In this document: positions 13,121-26,500 of the stretch, in pieces
How the letters are laid out: each line of letters starts with the position of its first letter
Numbering within the stretch: the first letter of the stretch is position 1
Source: Opisthocomus hoazin
Taxonomy: Eukaryota; Chordata; Aves; Opisthocomiformes; Opisthocomidae
DNA: 64,000 bases
Assembly: GCF_030867145.1 (NCBI RefSeq)
Contig: NC_134414.1
Coordinates: 18,618,518 to 18,682,517, forward strand
Direction: 5' to 3'
Made by a program: the position numbers and the translations under genes
Notes under the pieces: generated by a model
What the model was told of the DNA's origin: nothing
Databases searched by the model: none
Seen by the model: only the letters and a program-made list of their open reading frames with translations

Positions 13121-16100
13121 CATTCCATGGTTACAGGGCTTTGTGCACATGAGCCCAAGGAAGCTAAAACTGCCTGTGTTCTAGTTTGTGTATGGGTAGA
13201 TTTTTGTTATGGTGCTGTCGACATAATTAGACGTATGTTATCATCAGTGTAGAGACATGTTTAATTTTCTTACCTTCTGTCCATAGGCATATGCACACTT
13301 AATTTCCATCTGTGTATATCACTTAAACTCACTGGCTAGAATAATTTAATATTTGGACTGAAGTAAGCATTCCCCTTTGTAACAGGTTTTCAATTTTTAA
13401 TGGGATTCTTACTCTGAAACTATTCTAAAGCAGACCTAAGATATTTGGACCAAATAATTACTAGGTAATAGAGGCTAGGAACTTCCAGGTTTATAGTATT
13501 AGGAGAACTGTTATAATCAGTATGCTTGTGGAGTATTGGTTTTGTCTCTTTTTTTAACCATAATGACTAATAACTGGAAAAACATCTATTGGATGTTTCA
13601 CAGTGTCGTGATAATTTAGTCACTGGGCATAAGGAAGAGAAAAAGTGAAACAGACCTTAGCATACATAGTTAAGAATTAACATTTTAGCATCCCTATTAA
13701 CAAGGTCAAAGGAAGTCTTAATTACATTCTTTTAAAAAATAGTTTGCAATTCAAATTTGTGCCCATTTTTTATTATGTTGTTAGATGGGTCTTGACACGA
13801 TCAGCTTTGTGTCATAGAGATTTGTTGAGGAACTCTGACAGTTCATTGTTTTCTTAATGAATTAAATGTCAGTTGTATGTGGTAGTGTCTCCAGGAAAAA
13901 TGAGTCTTAATTCAGTTTCATGCTTGTGGCACCCATTGTCCAACTTCTGGTTTGAAGGTTGCATTGGAATGGGAAGGGGGGGAGCAGAAGGGGGACTTTT
14001 TTTCTCCTGGTACAACTGTTTGTGTGGCTTTTGCTCAGGGCTACAGTTTGAATCCTGTTTATGCTGTGATGGTGAACATCTTGGAGATAGTGTGTGAGCT
14101 TGAATAGATTCCTCCACTCGGCAATCTTGTTGGAGTAGGAGCGTAGACCCGGGTCTGTGCCGAGTTTTGCCCGTTTAAAATGACCTCAAATGCTTGCTCT
14201 GTGAAACCAGAGGGGGAGAATTTTAAGTGCTTTCTAAGCCAAGGTAACAGCTAACTTACCAAATAGTTGAGGGAGTTGCAATAAAGTGAAAAACGCTGGC
14301 TTTTGTAATGGATGAATTTTATGTAAATAAACTTATGGGAGGAAGTCTTCTATCCTCACAAGAAGCTATGGAGCTCTTGTTTTTTGTGCATGCAGAACAA
14401 GTTCGTTTGTATGGAATTTATTTGAAATACAGGAGATGCTTTCTGTTGCTGAGACTTCTTGCTTTGCCAGGATCTGCACATAATTTTCCTATAACTTTGT
14501 AAAATTCTTTATATGAAAGATACAAGCAAACTTACAATTTTGCTGATGTGTGATGCTTTTACTTGAAAAATAGCTGAAACAACTAGCTTCTATCAAATTT
14601 CTACAGATAAATATATTTGATCTGTATCGCCCTTACTGGCAGTTGTGATATGAAGTTAGGAGAGCTTAGAATACTAACCATTCAGTTACATACCCACTGT
14701 TGATTAAAATATTCCACCCCCACCTTCCATAGGTAGATAAGCATATACTTTTTTTCACTTAGTCAAACTGCACGATACACCTTCTGTAAAAGAAGCAGAT
14801 GCACGTGTTCTTTTATTGTACAGGATGCTGTTCAGTTCTTGACTTCCAGCTATTAATCTTATATCTGTTTTGCAAGCTGCAGAAGAATTAAACAAGATGC
14901 AAATTCTTGGAAGCAGTTACTTTATCAAACTGATGAGTCTGACAAGAATAGTTTTGTTCAATGAAGATATACAGACTGCGGGGTCATACTAACTGGTGCT
15001 GTCACACTGTGCTGCATAAAACAGCCTTTTCATTTGCACTTCATTAGGACTAGTGGCTTTTCATTTAGGTTACTGTATTGCTTGCGTACCATTTGAGGCA
15101 GTATTTCTGCTAAAGAAAAAGCATTTTTATGTCAGAGCTGTTTGGTTGTTCAGCTCATGCTCCTGCCCAGTGTTACAGATCAGCTGAGGATTTTCCAGCT
15201 GTTGCCCCTCTGGTGGATCCTACCGAGGGCTAGGTACCGTGGGCTTTTGGCGAACAGAGCAATGCTGAACTGCAGAGTCGGATGATGCTGTTGTGTTGGG
15301 TCATACAGGTATCTTTTTGTGTCATTCCAAGTGATTGTAAGATTACTTACAATGATTGAGTGAAGGAAAAAATTCAAAAGGTGATGCGTGGTTGAAGTGC
15401 AGATAAAAAATAGGAATACTGGCAGTCGGGAGGCAGTAGAAGTAGCTGTACTGTTCTCCCTAAGTCTTCATCTGCTGTTATCAATAAGATGTTCGATTTT
15501 ATAAACCTGGTAACTTCTGGGCCCTGCCAGCTTTGCTCTTGTAAGAACTTGTTAACAGCATCTTCTTAAGCTGTCCATATTGATTCAAACCAAGTGCCTG
15601 TCCAGGTCAGTGTCTTGTTGCCATTAGTGGTTAGCAAATTTCTTCGAAAGACTAAGAGGAGGACAAGCATATGGGATGCTCTCTCTGAGAACTCCCCCAG
15701 CTTTCAACTGTCCTCCAAGACTTCTGCTGTCTCCCCTTGAGGCCATAGAAACTTTTAGCATCTGCTGCGTGCTTTGGCAAGGACGCTCACTGGTTGTCTG
15801 TCCACTGCATGCAGAAACGCCTTCGTTCTGTTTTAAGCTTGGCTCCTATCAGCTTCATTCAGTGGTACCCAGTTCTTATTTTGGAGGTGACAATGAACAG
15901 TTGATGCGTATTTATTCTGCTCAAGATTGATATCTTTTCCTCTGCAAAGAAAATTGAAGAGTCTTAACCTGTTGGATCTTCCTGGGATAGAAGCTTTTTT
16001 CAGTGATCCCTGCAACCCTTTTGTAAGCCTTGTCCGTTTCGTTTTTTTTTTTTTTAATTTTTACAACATCCACCATTCTGAACCTTTCATCTGAAAAAAG

Positions 16101-17401
16101 AAACTAAAATTTCAGTGGATTCCTTCTGCTGCTTTTCTTTTCACTCTATGTCCTTTTTTTTTTTTTCCAGTTCTTTGCAGTTAGCAGCTGTCTGTGAGTA
16201 AAAGAGTGTCATTCAGAAACTCTGTGATGCTGCTGCTCTTCTTTTTGTTGCGTAGATGCTCGTGTGTAGGCCTGTGTGGTAGTTGACCAGAGGCCTACCT
16301 CTGTTGCAAACACTGCTGATACCTCCCTCCTGGGTTTTTTTTGGTGTGTGTGTAATTTCTTAGTGGTGATTGTTTGTTCATGTCATATCAGGACCTGTCG
16401 TTATCCTGTAGCTGTGGTTTTGTTTTTGTTTTTTAAAAACAACACTTGCTGTTCCTAATCAGATCTTCTAGTTGGTTTGTGGAACTTAATGCCTGCTATG
16501 ATTGCTGTGTCTTCAGAAGTTTAGTCTTCCTTATGAACTTTGGAATGCAAATACTTCTGTTGGTGCATTCACCTTGGAAGGGACGGGTCGTCTGTGCTTC
16601 CTTCCGCCTGATATCTGGGAGCTGTTGGAACGAAATGGAAGTGTGCTGGTGTGATGAAACGGTGCTTGTGTATCTCATTATTCTAGAAAGGAATCTCACC
16701 TGGATTTTTTTTTTTTATATCTTGTGGCTGATACTACATATCTATTCAAATAAAAACCTGCATACATATGTTGTGAGAGAAGTAAGCAATGCCAGGGTAT
16801 TTGGAAGAAAGGTTGTGTTTTTTCACATACTCAGTTCCAGCAGTGCTGAAAGAATGTCGATCTCAACCTTGTTTTGGAACTATCATTTTGGGTGCTAATT
16901 TTAAGTTTAATTGAACAATAGCTTCTGTTAATACCATGCTGTACTTCCTGGTATCTCAGTACCAGATGCTTACACCATGTTTTTCTGTATTGTGCAGTAT
17001 GTCTACGTATCACGACAGTTCAGTAAGCAAACGAAAAGTATTTGGCTCTCCAAATTTGTGATTTTTTTTTTATGATTGTCACCCAGCTGTAGTTGATTTT
17101 GTGATATTGAATATGTTGTTTCAAATGTGGCAATCAGCAAATAATCAGATAATAAGGGACAATAGTCTGAGTCTAAAAAAGCCTTGAGTGGTTCATATGG
17201 ACGCTTTCTTTTCCCAGCAGTGAAGGTTGATTAATTCTGCATAGGAGCTTCACGATTCTTAGGATCTTAAGTTGACTGGAACATTCAAAGAGCTATGAAT
17301 TTACCAGGTGATCTAGACATGTTTGTTTTTTTCCAAAGTTCACAAATACAGCCATTAGTGTTTTTATTATTATCTAGCCAACCTAGTATTTAGTGAAGGT
17401 T
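13121..17401. other. Intron 2, unremarkable stretch
   Basis: AT-rich intronic DNA with short chance frames (the longest about 150 codons at 16446-16898, without recognisable features). A small CpG-containing patch with nested inverted repeats lies at 14116-14165. Confidence 0.6.
14116..14165. repeat. Nested inverted repeats in a GC-rich patch
   Basis: ACTCGGCA (14116-14123) pairs perfectly with TGCCGAGT (14158-14165). Between them lies the 12-bp palindrome AGACCCGGGTCT (14145-14156). Several CpG occur within 50 bp, unusual for this AT-rich intron. No RNA family recognised. Confidence 0.5.
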
Positions 17402-17515
17402 AGTCATCCATCCAACTTTCTGCTGAAAGCTAAATCAGGTGTGAAGTGACTGTTTAGCCAAGTCTGGAAAACCTCCAAGGATGGAGACCACACAGCCTCC
17501 CTTCCTCCTGTTAAT
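17402..17515 (-). mobile_element. Older CR1 LINE 3' fragment
   Basis: The + strand reads GTCATCCATCCAACTTTCTG, then an AAATCAGGT block, then a GAAAACCTCCAAGGATGGAG block and CACAGCCTCCCTT. This is the order of the CR1 3' region in complement (compare 40180-40310). It is more diverged than the copy at 40136 and lacks the octamer tail. Confidence 0.8.
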
Positions 17516-20500
17516 AGGCTCCTGCAGAAAATGGTTCTCTGCAGCAGAGCAAAACATTTAGTGTAGCTCCTTTATGGACAGCTTGCACCTAGTGACTTTT
17601 CAAATGGGCTGTAGTTACTCTGCTAGCTGAGAAAATGAAATGTCATGCTTTGGGTAGGATTTTCTTAGGACTAAAAAAAAAGCAAAAAGCACAGTTAAAC
17701 TTGATCAGTCTGTTTCATATTCATAAGATACTCATGTGTGGTGACATCCCACATCCCATCTTACATCAAATAAATTGTCCAAATGACTATGCTGTAGTCT
17801 ACAGTCTTGTATGTGTTCAGTAATTCATACAGGGACTTGCCTTCCTGCAGTGCCTGGTTGATATATGTCCGTTTTCTAGGTTATTTCTTACTGCTGTGAT
17901 CATAGTTTTGCAATTTTTTTTAATTTACTTGAAGCTTGGACAGGTTACTGGGTGTGTAATACAGTAATCGCATTTCAGCTAGCACATGACATGACTTCTT
18001 AAATGATCTATACGCTGTGTGTTAAGTCATAATAGCAGGGAATCCTATTCAAAACAGAAGAAATTGCTGCTTGACTGTGAAATCATACTCCGTGTTTGTA
18101 CTCTTGGTGTTCTGTGAGTATGGGTTTCTGAACAAGATAGAACAGAGAAGAGAGAGCTAGATAGAACAGAGAAAAACATATTTCCATTGGGAAAGTGCGT
18201 CTTTTATTTTTAAGGTAGGCTGATTTTTAAAAAAAGTCTTACAAAGCTAACTTCACAGCTGCTTCCAGTAGTGAGCCTATAGCAGCCACATTTATACACA
18301 GATATGGTCGTTTCCTCAGCATTGGTACTTGGTCTCTTTTAGGTCCTACTCCCTGGTTCTTATTGCTATAGTTACTCTTAATTTTTCCCTGCAAGTCAGC
18401 TGTTAGAGGACTTGTCACAGCACATGGGATGGGAATAAGGAAGCTCATGGGAAGAGAGCAGAACTCTGTGCTGAACAGTCTTGTGTTGGATAGGTTTGGT
18501 TTGAAGAGTGGAAGCAACCTTTGTAGACTTTGAGGCCGCCTCTCTGAGTTTCATAGTTGTTGCTGTGCTGTTACTTGTGTAGTTATGTCATAAGCCGTAT
18601 ACCATTTTTTTTTCTGTAGTGATTTTTTTTTTCAACTGGATCCGTTCTCTGATCCAGTTCATGGTGTGGCTGCTTAGAGGAGGAAGCAGAGATAGGCACT
18701 GCTTGAGAGCAACTTAAGCCTTAAATCAGTGATTCCACTAAACAGATGTATGTGGAACCATTCCATCTGACACAGCAATCCAGTTTTTACTTTTGGTCAA
18801 AACAAGCCATTACTCTGTAAAGTATTGCTGATGGATTTTAGTGTTGTTAATCTAAAATTCAGTATAATAATAAACCAAATATTTTGTGTTCTTAGAGCTT
18901 TTAAAATAATTTTTACAGCATTGGTGACTTTTATCAGAAGTATAGTAAATGATGCGATCAATTTTAAAAAAGAAAATTATTTATTTATCCCTCCACATTT
19001 ATAGTGATATTTTCCTAGAAGGCCAAATGCAATTTTGGAGCCAAAAAAACAGTTTTGATGTACTGAATGGGTTTGCGGGTTTAAAGGAGGGGCTTGTTGG
19101 TTGTGTTTTTTGGGAGTTTGTATTTGTTTTTTTTCTTTTTTTAGTTTTCTTATTTTTTACAATTACTGTCAGTACTATTCTCTGCAGTGCAAAATCATAC
19201 TGTTACCATTTCCTGTAGACAGGTGGATTCTACATTGCTCTATCCTGAGCAGTGTCAGACAGGATTTTGATCCTTGTGTGTTGTCTACAATAAATGTATT
19301 TAAGACTTAACTGAAATATGTTCTTATTCTCTTTTTACCCTGTGACTTAAATAATATTTCGATCAACCTTATAATGGCTGAGCTGAATAATAAAACTACA
19401 TTTACAGGAGAGACAATGTAAATATTTTTTAAAAGCTTTATTGAAATGTTACTTTTTAATTCTTGACTCAAATTTGTAAGAAGTATTCTTCTGTTGCTAG
19501 TTGTAAATAAATTCATTATGAATATTAACCGCGGTCATTCCAAGAGTAAGCCGGTAATAACACAACATTTATTTTTGTCTTCCTTGAATCCAACTGCTAT
19601 TATGAACCTCCTGCAACGAGGTCCTGTTGGTATTTCAGTTAATCTCTACCAACATCCTAACAGCTATGGCGATGCTCGACAAAACTAGCTGTTCTTCATC
19701 TGAAATTCAGAGAGCTGATTGACTGCAATCCTCAAGAAAATTAGCTTTAAAAGTCTATGAAATTGCACTCTTAAAATTGTATTTTGAGATTTTGTCATTA
19801 AAAACAAAAACCCTTGTGTTTGAGCTCCTGTAGATAAGTGATCAGCATCTTCTGTTGTGGAATTCGCGTTCCCATGCTGTTTATAGAATCACAGATTTCA
19901 TTGAATGGAGTAATCTGAAACATAGTGTAAGATGGTCTGTTTCAGTGTCTTTAACAGAAGATGTCAGTCTTCTGCGAGGAGTATGTGGTACATCAGTGGG
20001 GGACAATGGAAATAGTACAGAGAAATTTGTGTAACAAATCATTGCTTTGGTTGGAGGCTTTGGGGGGAAAACCATGCATTAATATGTACGTTAATAGGAA
20101 CTTCAAAAACAGCAAATAAAATCATGGGGAAAAGCAGTTCTTAATGAGCCGTATGGAGAGAAAAAAAGAATTTGAAAAGCATTGGTGTTTGTTTGGCTTG
20201 TAAACTGAAATTGAAGAAGTTTTATTGCAGACATCTGTGTAGAGTTACCACCTTCCTGTTGCACAGAAACTGAACTAGGGTGGACACAGTGTTTCTTCCA
20301 GTCCCACCCATAGGCAGCTTGGTTACTTAGGTCTAGCAATTTAACAAAAAAAAAGAAAAACAGAAAGGCAACAACAAAATAGAAAAAAGACATACTTTAA
20401 CACTGGAGAAGTATAATACCTGGTGTGGTCTGGTATGCATTCTGTAGCTGATACTCTGAGGTCTGAGCTTGGTTTTAAAAAGTTCTGGCAATATGTGTCA

Positions 20501-23500
20501 ACTTGGCTGTGCTGCAGTTACAAATTCGATGCGAGAACTAAATTTAGCTGAAATCAGCAAGGGTGGCAGTGTGTGTGTGGTGGTTTTGTGGTTGGATTTT
20601 TTTTTTTTTTGGTTTAGGGTTTTAGGTTTTTGTTTTGTTTTTAATTAAGGAAAAAAAAGCTATCTTGGGCATTGAATTGAGCTGTTAGCCAGTAAGATGG
20701 GTTATGCTATCATGGATAATCTGCTAATAAAGCTGTTTTGAAACCAAGTTTTGTTGCCCTTATATAGAATCTTCTTTTTGCTTGTAATTTATCACAGCGA
20801 AAAACCTCTAGCTAAACTGGAAGACCTGAAATACTGTGGCTTTTGGGAAGAGTGTTGGAAGGAAGACAGCTTGCATTTTTGTCACTGCATAGAAGTATTT
20901 CATTTTTAAGCCTACAAGCACTCAACAGAGTTTCAGCCTGTTGAAGCCTTTATCAGGGTTTAAAATATTTACAAAATCAACATCTTAAATGCAGATAAAT
21001 TTTAGTGAGGGATCAGAATATTAATTTTTGTTTATTAGCAGTGTAAATTTAGTACACCTGATATTGAAAAGTTACTGCAAGGAAAACATACTAAGCTCAG
21101 CTGACCTATGAGTGACTTTTAATATTCCCACGAAAACCATTCTTAGTGATAATTACATCAAAACATGCTAAAAATAAAATGGAGGGGAAAAAAACCCCCA
21201 CGCTTTTACAAAAGCAGAGTGGTTTGCATCTAAAGAGGGGTATTGATAAATATACTGAGTTGTTCTATTTTTAAGTAGGATATTTAACACTGAAACTAAT
21301 GTATTTATGCAGCACAGCTCTTAAGCAGTATGTCTATTGTGACTGACCGTTATTGGTCCAGGTAAAATCAGAATAAGTACCTGTCTGTCCTCAAAAGTTT
21401 TGTAAGTACAACTGTGCAAGCAAAAATCTTATATGTTCTGATGATCTACATCGGTAGAATAAATCATAAAAAGTGCAAGTTTTATTAATAAAAGGTAATT
21501 GCATAATTTGGTTCATAACTGTATCCACACCACAGTTTTTTTTGGAGGGGTGTTTTTGTTGATGTTAAACAGCTTGCAAGTTCTTGAAGCTTGGCTACCA
21601 GCAAAATTGAAGTGTAGAGCAAGGTACAAATCTGTACAGCAGATAATGTGAGGGAGGACTTATAGGGAGACTGAAATAGAAAGGAACTGAAAAATAATGC
21701 AGAATTGACATTTCTTCATTTCTCCATTGTGTTGAAGCAAAGTTGTTCCACAAAAGCAATAAAACAGGTAATGATTTAGCTTATTTTTAAGTAGTAACGA
21801 CAGTTTGAAATTATAATTGCATGCCTATACAATACGATGTATTATGCTTTTCAATAACAAAACTAGCGTGCTGCTGCTTTCTTTCCCGTTCTTTCCTAGG
21901 CTTGATATAGAATCCAAAGAGGAGGGTTGGGCTTGTTTTGTGCTGTGTTTTTTTGCTCAGGAAATACAGGTGGCTGTTTTGTTTGCCATAGGCAAAGCAG
22001 TATGATGAAGAATGCTGAGTGTGTGACCAACAGGAGTTATGTGGGGAAACAAGAAAACAAGAAACATGTAGGTGCAGGTCTGCTGGTAAAGGAATTTGTC
22101 ATGTTTTATTCGTGGAGGAACTGATGCTAATGAAGAATTCAAGCCTGTACCAGTGTCTGTCGTCATATATTCTACCAGACATTTAAAAATGTGAATAAAC
22201 TGTAGTATTTTACAAACTTTCTAAAGTTAAATGCTTTTTTTTTTTTTAAAAATCTCCTTCTTCTCTGTTCCTTATGTAAATAGTTACTGCAGTTATGGTT
22301 CACTGGAATAAAAAATGATGCTGTTCCTTGCTACACACAGCATTCATGACTCGTTCTTCTGGTTGACCAGCTTGGTTTAACTGCTGTGCTGTGTAAATCT
22401 AAAGTAAACTTTGAATGCTTTAATTAACTTTCCTACTGTATGATGATAGAACAAATAGTTTCATGTGTTCTTTACAGAAAGATGTATTCAACTTGTCTGT
22501 GAACCTTTTTTTCGCCCGTATGTGTACAATCAAATATGTATATGAAAAGAGATATGATTTTATTATAATCAGAAGTCAGAATTATAACACACAAACAAGT
22601 TTTAAGAAATAAACACCATTAAAATTCTAAATTTTCAATATAGAATTTCAGTGATTGACTCATCCTTGGAATGAAAAGGTATAGCAGTGTTAAATATTTT
22701 GTGTAAATCCAGTCAAGGACATTGTATAGCATGAAATTTCTGTTCTTTCAAAGTAGAAATTACCAGATGTGCCTGAGATTCAAAGGTTGTAGTTCTGATT
22801 CTGGAAATTTTTGTATTTGAAATTTTCATGTGGTTTTTAGTAGTCTTTACAGAGTAATTTTATGCAGCTTAGCCAGTGTGACAAAAATCAGAGAGGGAAG
22901 AAATCTTGGTTGCAGGTTATGTGCTTTTTTTATACTCTAGGCTGTGACCTATTTTTTTCATTGTAGTAGCATTAAATACACCATTGGTGGTAACATCACT
23001 CAGTAACAACAGGAGACAGACAGTAAAAATTAATGACTTTAATTTCCTTTTTTAATACTGTTCTGTATCAAGATGGGAGTTTTTTGATTGTAAAGTTAAT
23101 TGAAAGCAGTTTACAGTTTTTTAGAGACTGAGTACTTTCTTCTTTTGTGAATGATTTAGTATTAATAGTATTGAGATTGTTTATCAGAAGTCTAGTATTT
23201 TAATTCTTTATTCAATCTGCTTCTGTTTGATGAATCCATTTTCATTCCAAGGTGATGTTTTGCTTCATTCTGAGAAACATATTGGGAACTGAGCAGTGCT
23301 GTCAGGCTGCTTCTTAAAGAAAGGGGAAGGGTCAAAAGGATAATTTCTATAATCAGTGCTTACAGCATGCTGTTCGGAGGCAACCAGTGGATTTCTATTG
23401 ATTGTGGCAATTCAACCACTTCTTATGAGGAAAGCCTGTGTGCCTAACATCTTTATTTTTGTTTTGTCTTTGACCTTTCTGATTAAGCCCATCAGTAGTT

Positions 23501-26500
23501 ATTTGCTGGACAAATATGTCAGTGGTGTAGAAGAAACTGGCAGTTAAGATTGCAACAGCTCAAAGTTGTGGTAGATTTGATTCTAAGAATACGTATACAC
23601 AATTCTGATTTGTGTGTGTGTGGTCTTATGTCTGTTAAGCTGTTTAAATACAGTTCATACTAAATAACATCATCTGCTGTAATGTTGCAAGCCTTAGAAC
23701 TCTTCCAGTGGTTGCTTCTGCAAACCAAAATGACACAACTTGGAGTTCAACCTGCAGTTGTTTTTACTAGTTCATCAGATTTTAGGCTGCATGAACAAAT
23801 CCAGCCTGGCTAAAAGATTCAGTTGGTGCCCTTTTTAGACAGATACACCTTCCAGCAACAGCAAGAGAATTTGGAAACAGTAGATGTGGCCGTTACCTAG
23901 TTTGACCTTCTTGATAAAGGCCAGATAATGTAGTCAATTAATTTCACTGTTGGCAATACGTACATTTATTTTTACCAAATACTGTTCTATTTAAATGTTT
24001 GCTTTCAGTGAAGTCATGAGAAGACCATGCAGGAGAAACCAAAGGATGTTTCTGCATGAAATGGGGGTAGGATTCTGCAACTAATTTCTCTTTTGAGAGA
24101 TCAGGCAGAATATTGGATTCGTTTTGTTAGAGAAAGGAAAAAGTAATGGAAAATAAAAGGAAATAATTTTTGATGTTAGCTCCTCTCTCTGTTGAAGGTA
24201 TAAACTTACTGTTGCTTTTAGTGCTTGAGCACTTCGGAGAACTGAGTCTACTAAAATATAGACACCACTTCAATTAAAAAAAAAAAAAAGCTTGAGTACG
24301 CCAATGGGAGTGAGGTTTAAAATTTTAATTTATTTTCTTGAATATGGTCAGAGAACATGTGGCAGATAAAAATGCGTCCCTGCAGTCTATAAAGACAGCA
24401 GTTATGTATTGACTTTACTTTTGAAAGTCAATGCAATCTATCCAAACAGATTATAAAGTCAGTTTTAATTGGTATGTAAGAATTGGTTTGAAACTTCCCA
24501 CCTTCGTGTGGAGTTAGACACTCATGCTTTATTAATTAATATGTAAACAAAAAATGAGTTAGTTACTTCACAGCTGTTTGTGATAGAGAGAGGCAGTGGA
24601 ATAAATTTGAGGCCTAGTTTTCTTGACAGGGATTTAATAACATTTCCCACACAGTACTTTACTTGTCTCAGGCTTCGGATAAATATGTGTCTAGGTTACT
24701 GCAGCCTCAATAATTGCCTGTTTGTTTGCTGAAGCTCTGGTTTGTCACTGCCTTTAGCACGACTTCTCAGGTGGGAGAGGTGGGCTGTGCAGTGGATTGG
24801 AAGAATAAAAGCCGCACTTGTATTTTTTTTTTTTTTTTAACCCAAGTTTAGTGATCAGTAAACGTAATTGAAGATCATCAGCATGTTATGACACTCTGGC
24901 AATGGTTATAACTCTATTTAAAAGATAATACGCTAAAAGCATGTGTCAGCTATTTTAAAAAAAGGCAGATGTGTGTGCTGATTCCTGAAAGGGAAACTGG
25001 GACAGATGTTTGAAAGGAAATGTGGTTCTCTTGTGGTTGTGCCATCCTGATGGGCACGTAAAATTCCTTCCTTCCTGAAGGAATCAGAGGAAAACAATCA
25101 CACAAAGACATGTTTTAACAGTGTCTCGCTCGGCACAACAGCGTTTAGCCATGTTTTGAAGATTTCTGGGAAGCAAGGGCTTGGGCATTATCTGTGAGGC
25201 TGAATGATGAGAGATTTTGAATAAATGGTGTGGGGAAATACATGCTACATACTGAAATTATTATAAAACTTATTACTGCCTGAGGGTACAATTCACAACA
25301 AAAGCATTAATTAAAAGCAGTATTATCCTGGCAAGACATGGAGAACAAGATCTGTTCTTGTAACAGAAGCATAATTGCAGTCTTGTCAAAATATCATTAG
25401 ACCCTGTGGCAATTGAAAGAACATCTTTCCAACATGGCTTGGCTTTTTGGAGTCCATTTTTTATACTTTAAGTAATTTAGCAGTTTCCTATTTCCAACTT
25501 TTTCTTTTAATTCTTGCAGTCCGATTGACTAATGTTGTTTTTGTGAAGAACAGAAAAAAGTGAAACAAATGGGACCAGATGCCCTTCAGCAGGTTATTAA
25601 GAGGAGTAATACATTGTTTTTGCAAAGCTGTTTTATCCTCCTACGGTGTAAACCTGACGGCTGCTTGGTATTGAAAATCAGAAGGAGATGCATGATTGAG
25701 GAAAGACATGCTGGTTGTTAATTTAAGCTTCCTTTGTTTTAGAAGGTAATTTTCAACCTCAGTTAATGAAGCACGAGATACAGCAGGCTATCTGAAACAG
25801 GTTTTATCAGCACTGTGCCAGATGCAACATGCTTGGCAGTGTCATTCATGACTGCTGTTTTCAAGAAATGTTGCATGTACTTGAATACATCCTTTTGAAG
25901 GCTGTCTTTACAGTGAGGCATTGCCATTTAAAAGGGGAAGACTGTTTTTGTTGTTGAGTGCTGTCTTGTCAAGACACTAACAACAGAGTGAGGTCAAATT
26001 CAGTATTAATTATTTTAACTATAAAAATTTGAAACAAACTCATTGAACAGCCAGCATGTACAGAAAAATATATGTAAATCCATACATGGATGTATTTAAT
26101 GTGTAGTTTGACTTCTGGTCTGGGTATTTTTGCTAACTGTTTGGTGTATTTAGTTGTGTGGGTGTTTAGACCAGCTGATCACAATCAACTTTCAGTTTCT
26201 TAAAGAACTCAAATGCCCTCATCAGAGTTTGCTTGGTGGTATTATGAAGGCTTCAGTTCTGCTGGTCGCTTACATCTGGCAATAGATTGAGAAGGCGTAC
26301 TTTAATTGTCTTACATTCTTTGTTTTTTCAATTAATAAAATTCAACAGTTATTTTGATAGTTGGTATACAACTGTTGAAAAACTCAAATTCAGTTTCACC
26401 GTTGAATTACTTCATGAGACTTCTTTACTGTGCAAAACTTCATATCTTGTGATCTCTTTTTTTTTTCCCACCCCTGAATGTGTGGGGTTTTTTTTCCTGA

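Noticed and set aside
16446..16898. 150-codon open frame in intron 2
   Set aside because: Composition is hydrophobic and Phe/Leu-rich from T-rich DNA; no domain and not at any splice signal set.
19880..19925. TATAGAATCACAGATTT, resembling a CR1 octamer tail
   Set aside because: No following CR1 core sequence; too short to support.
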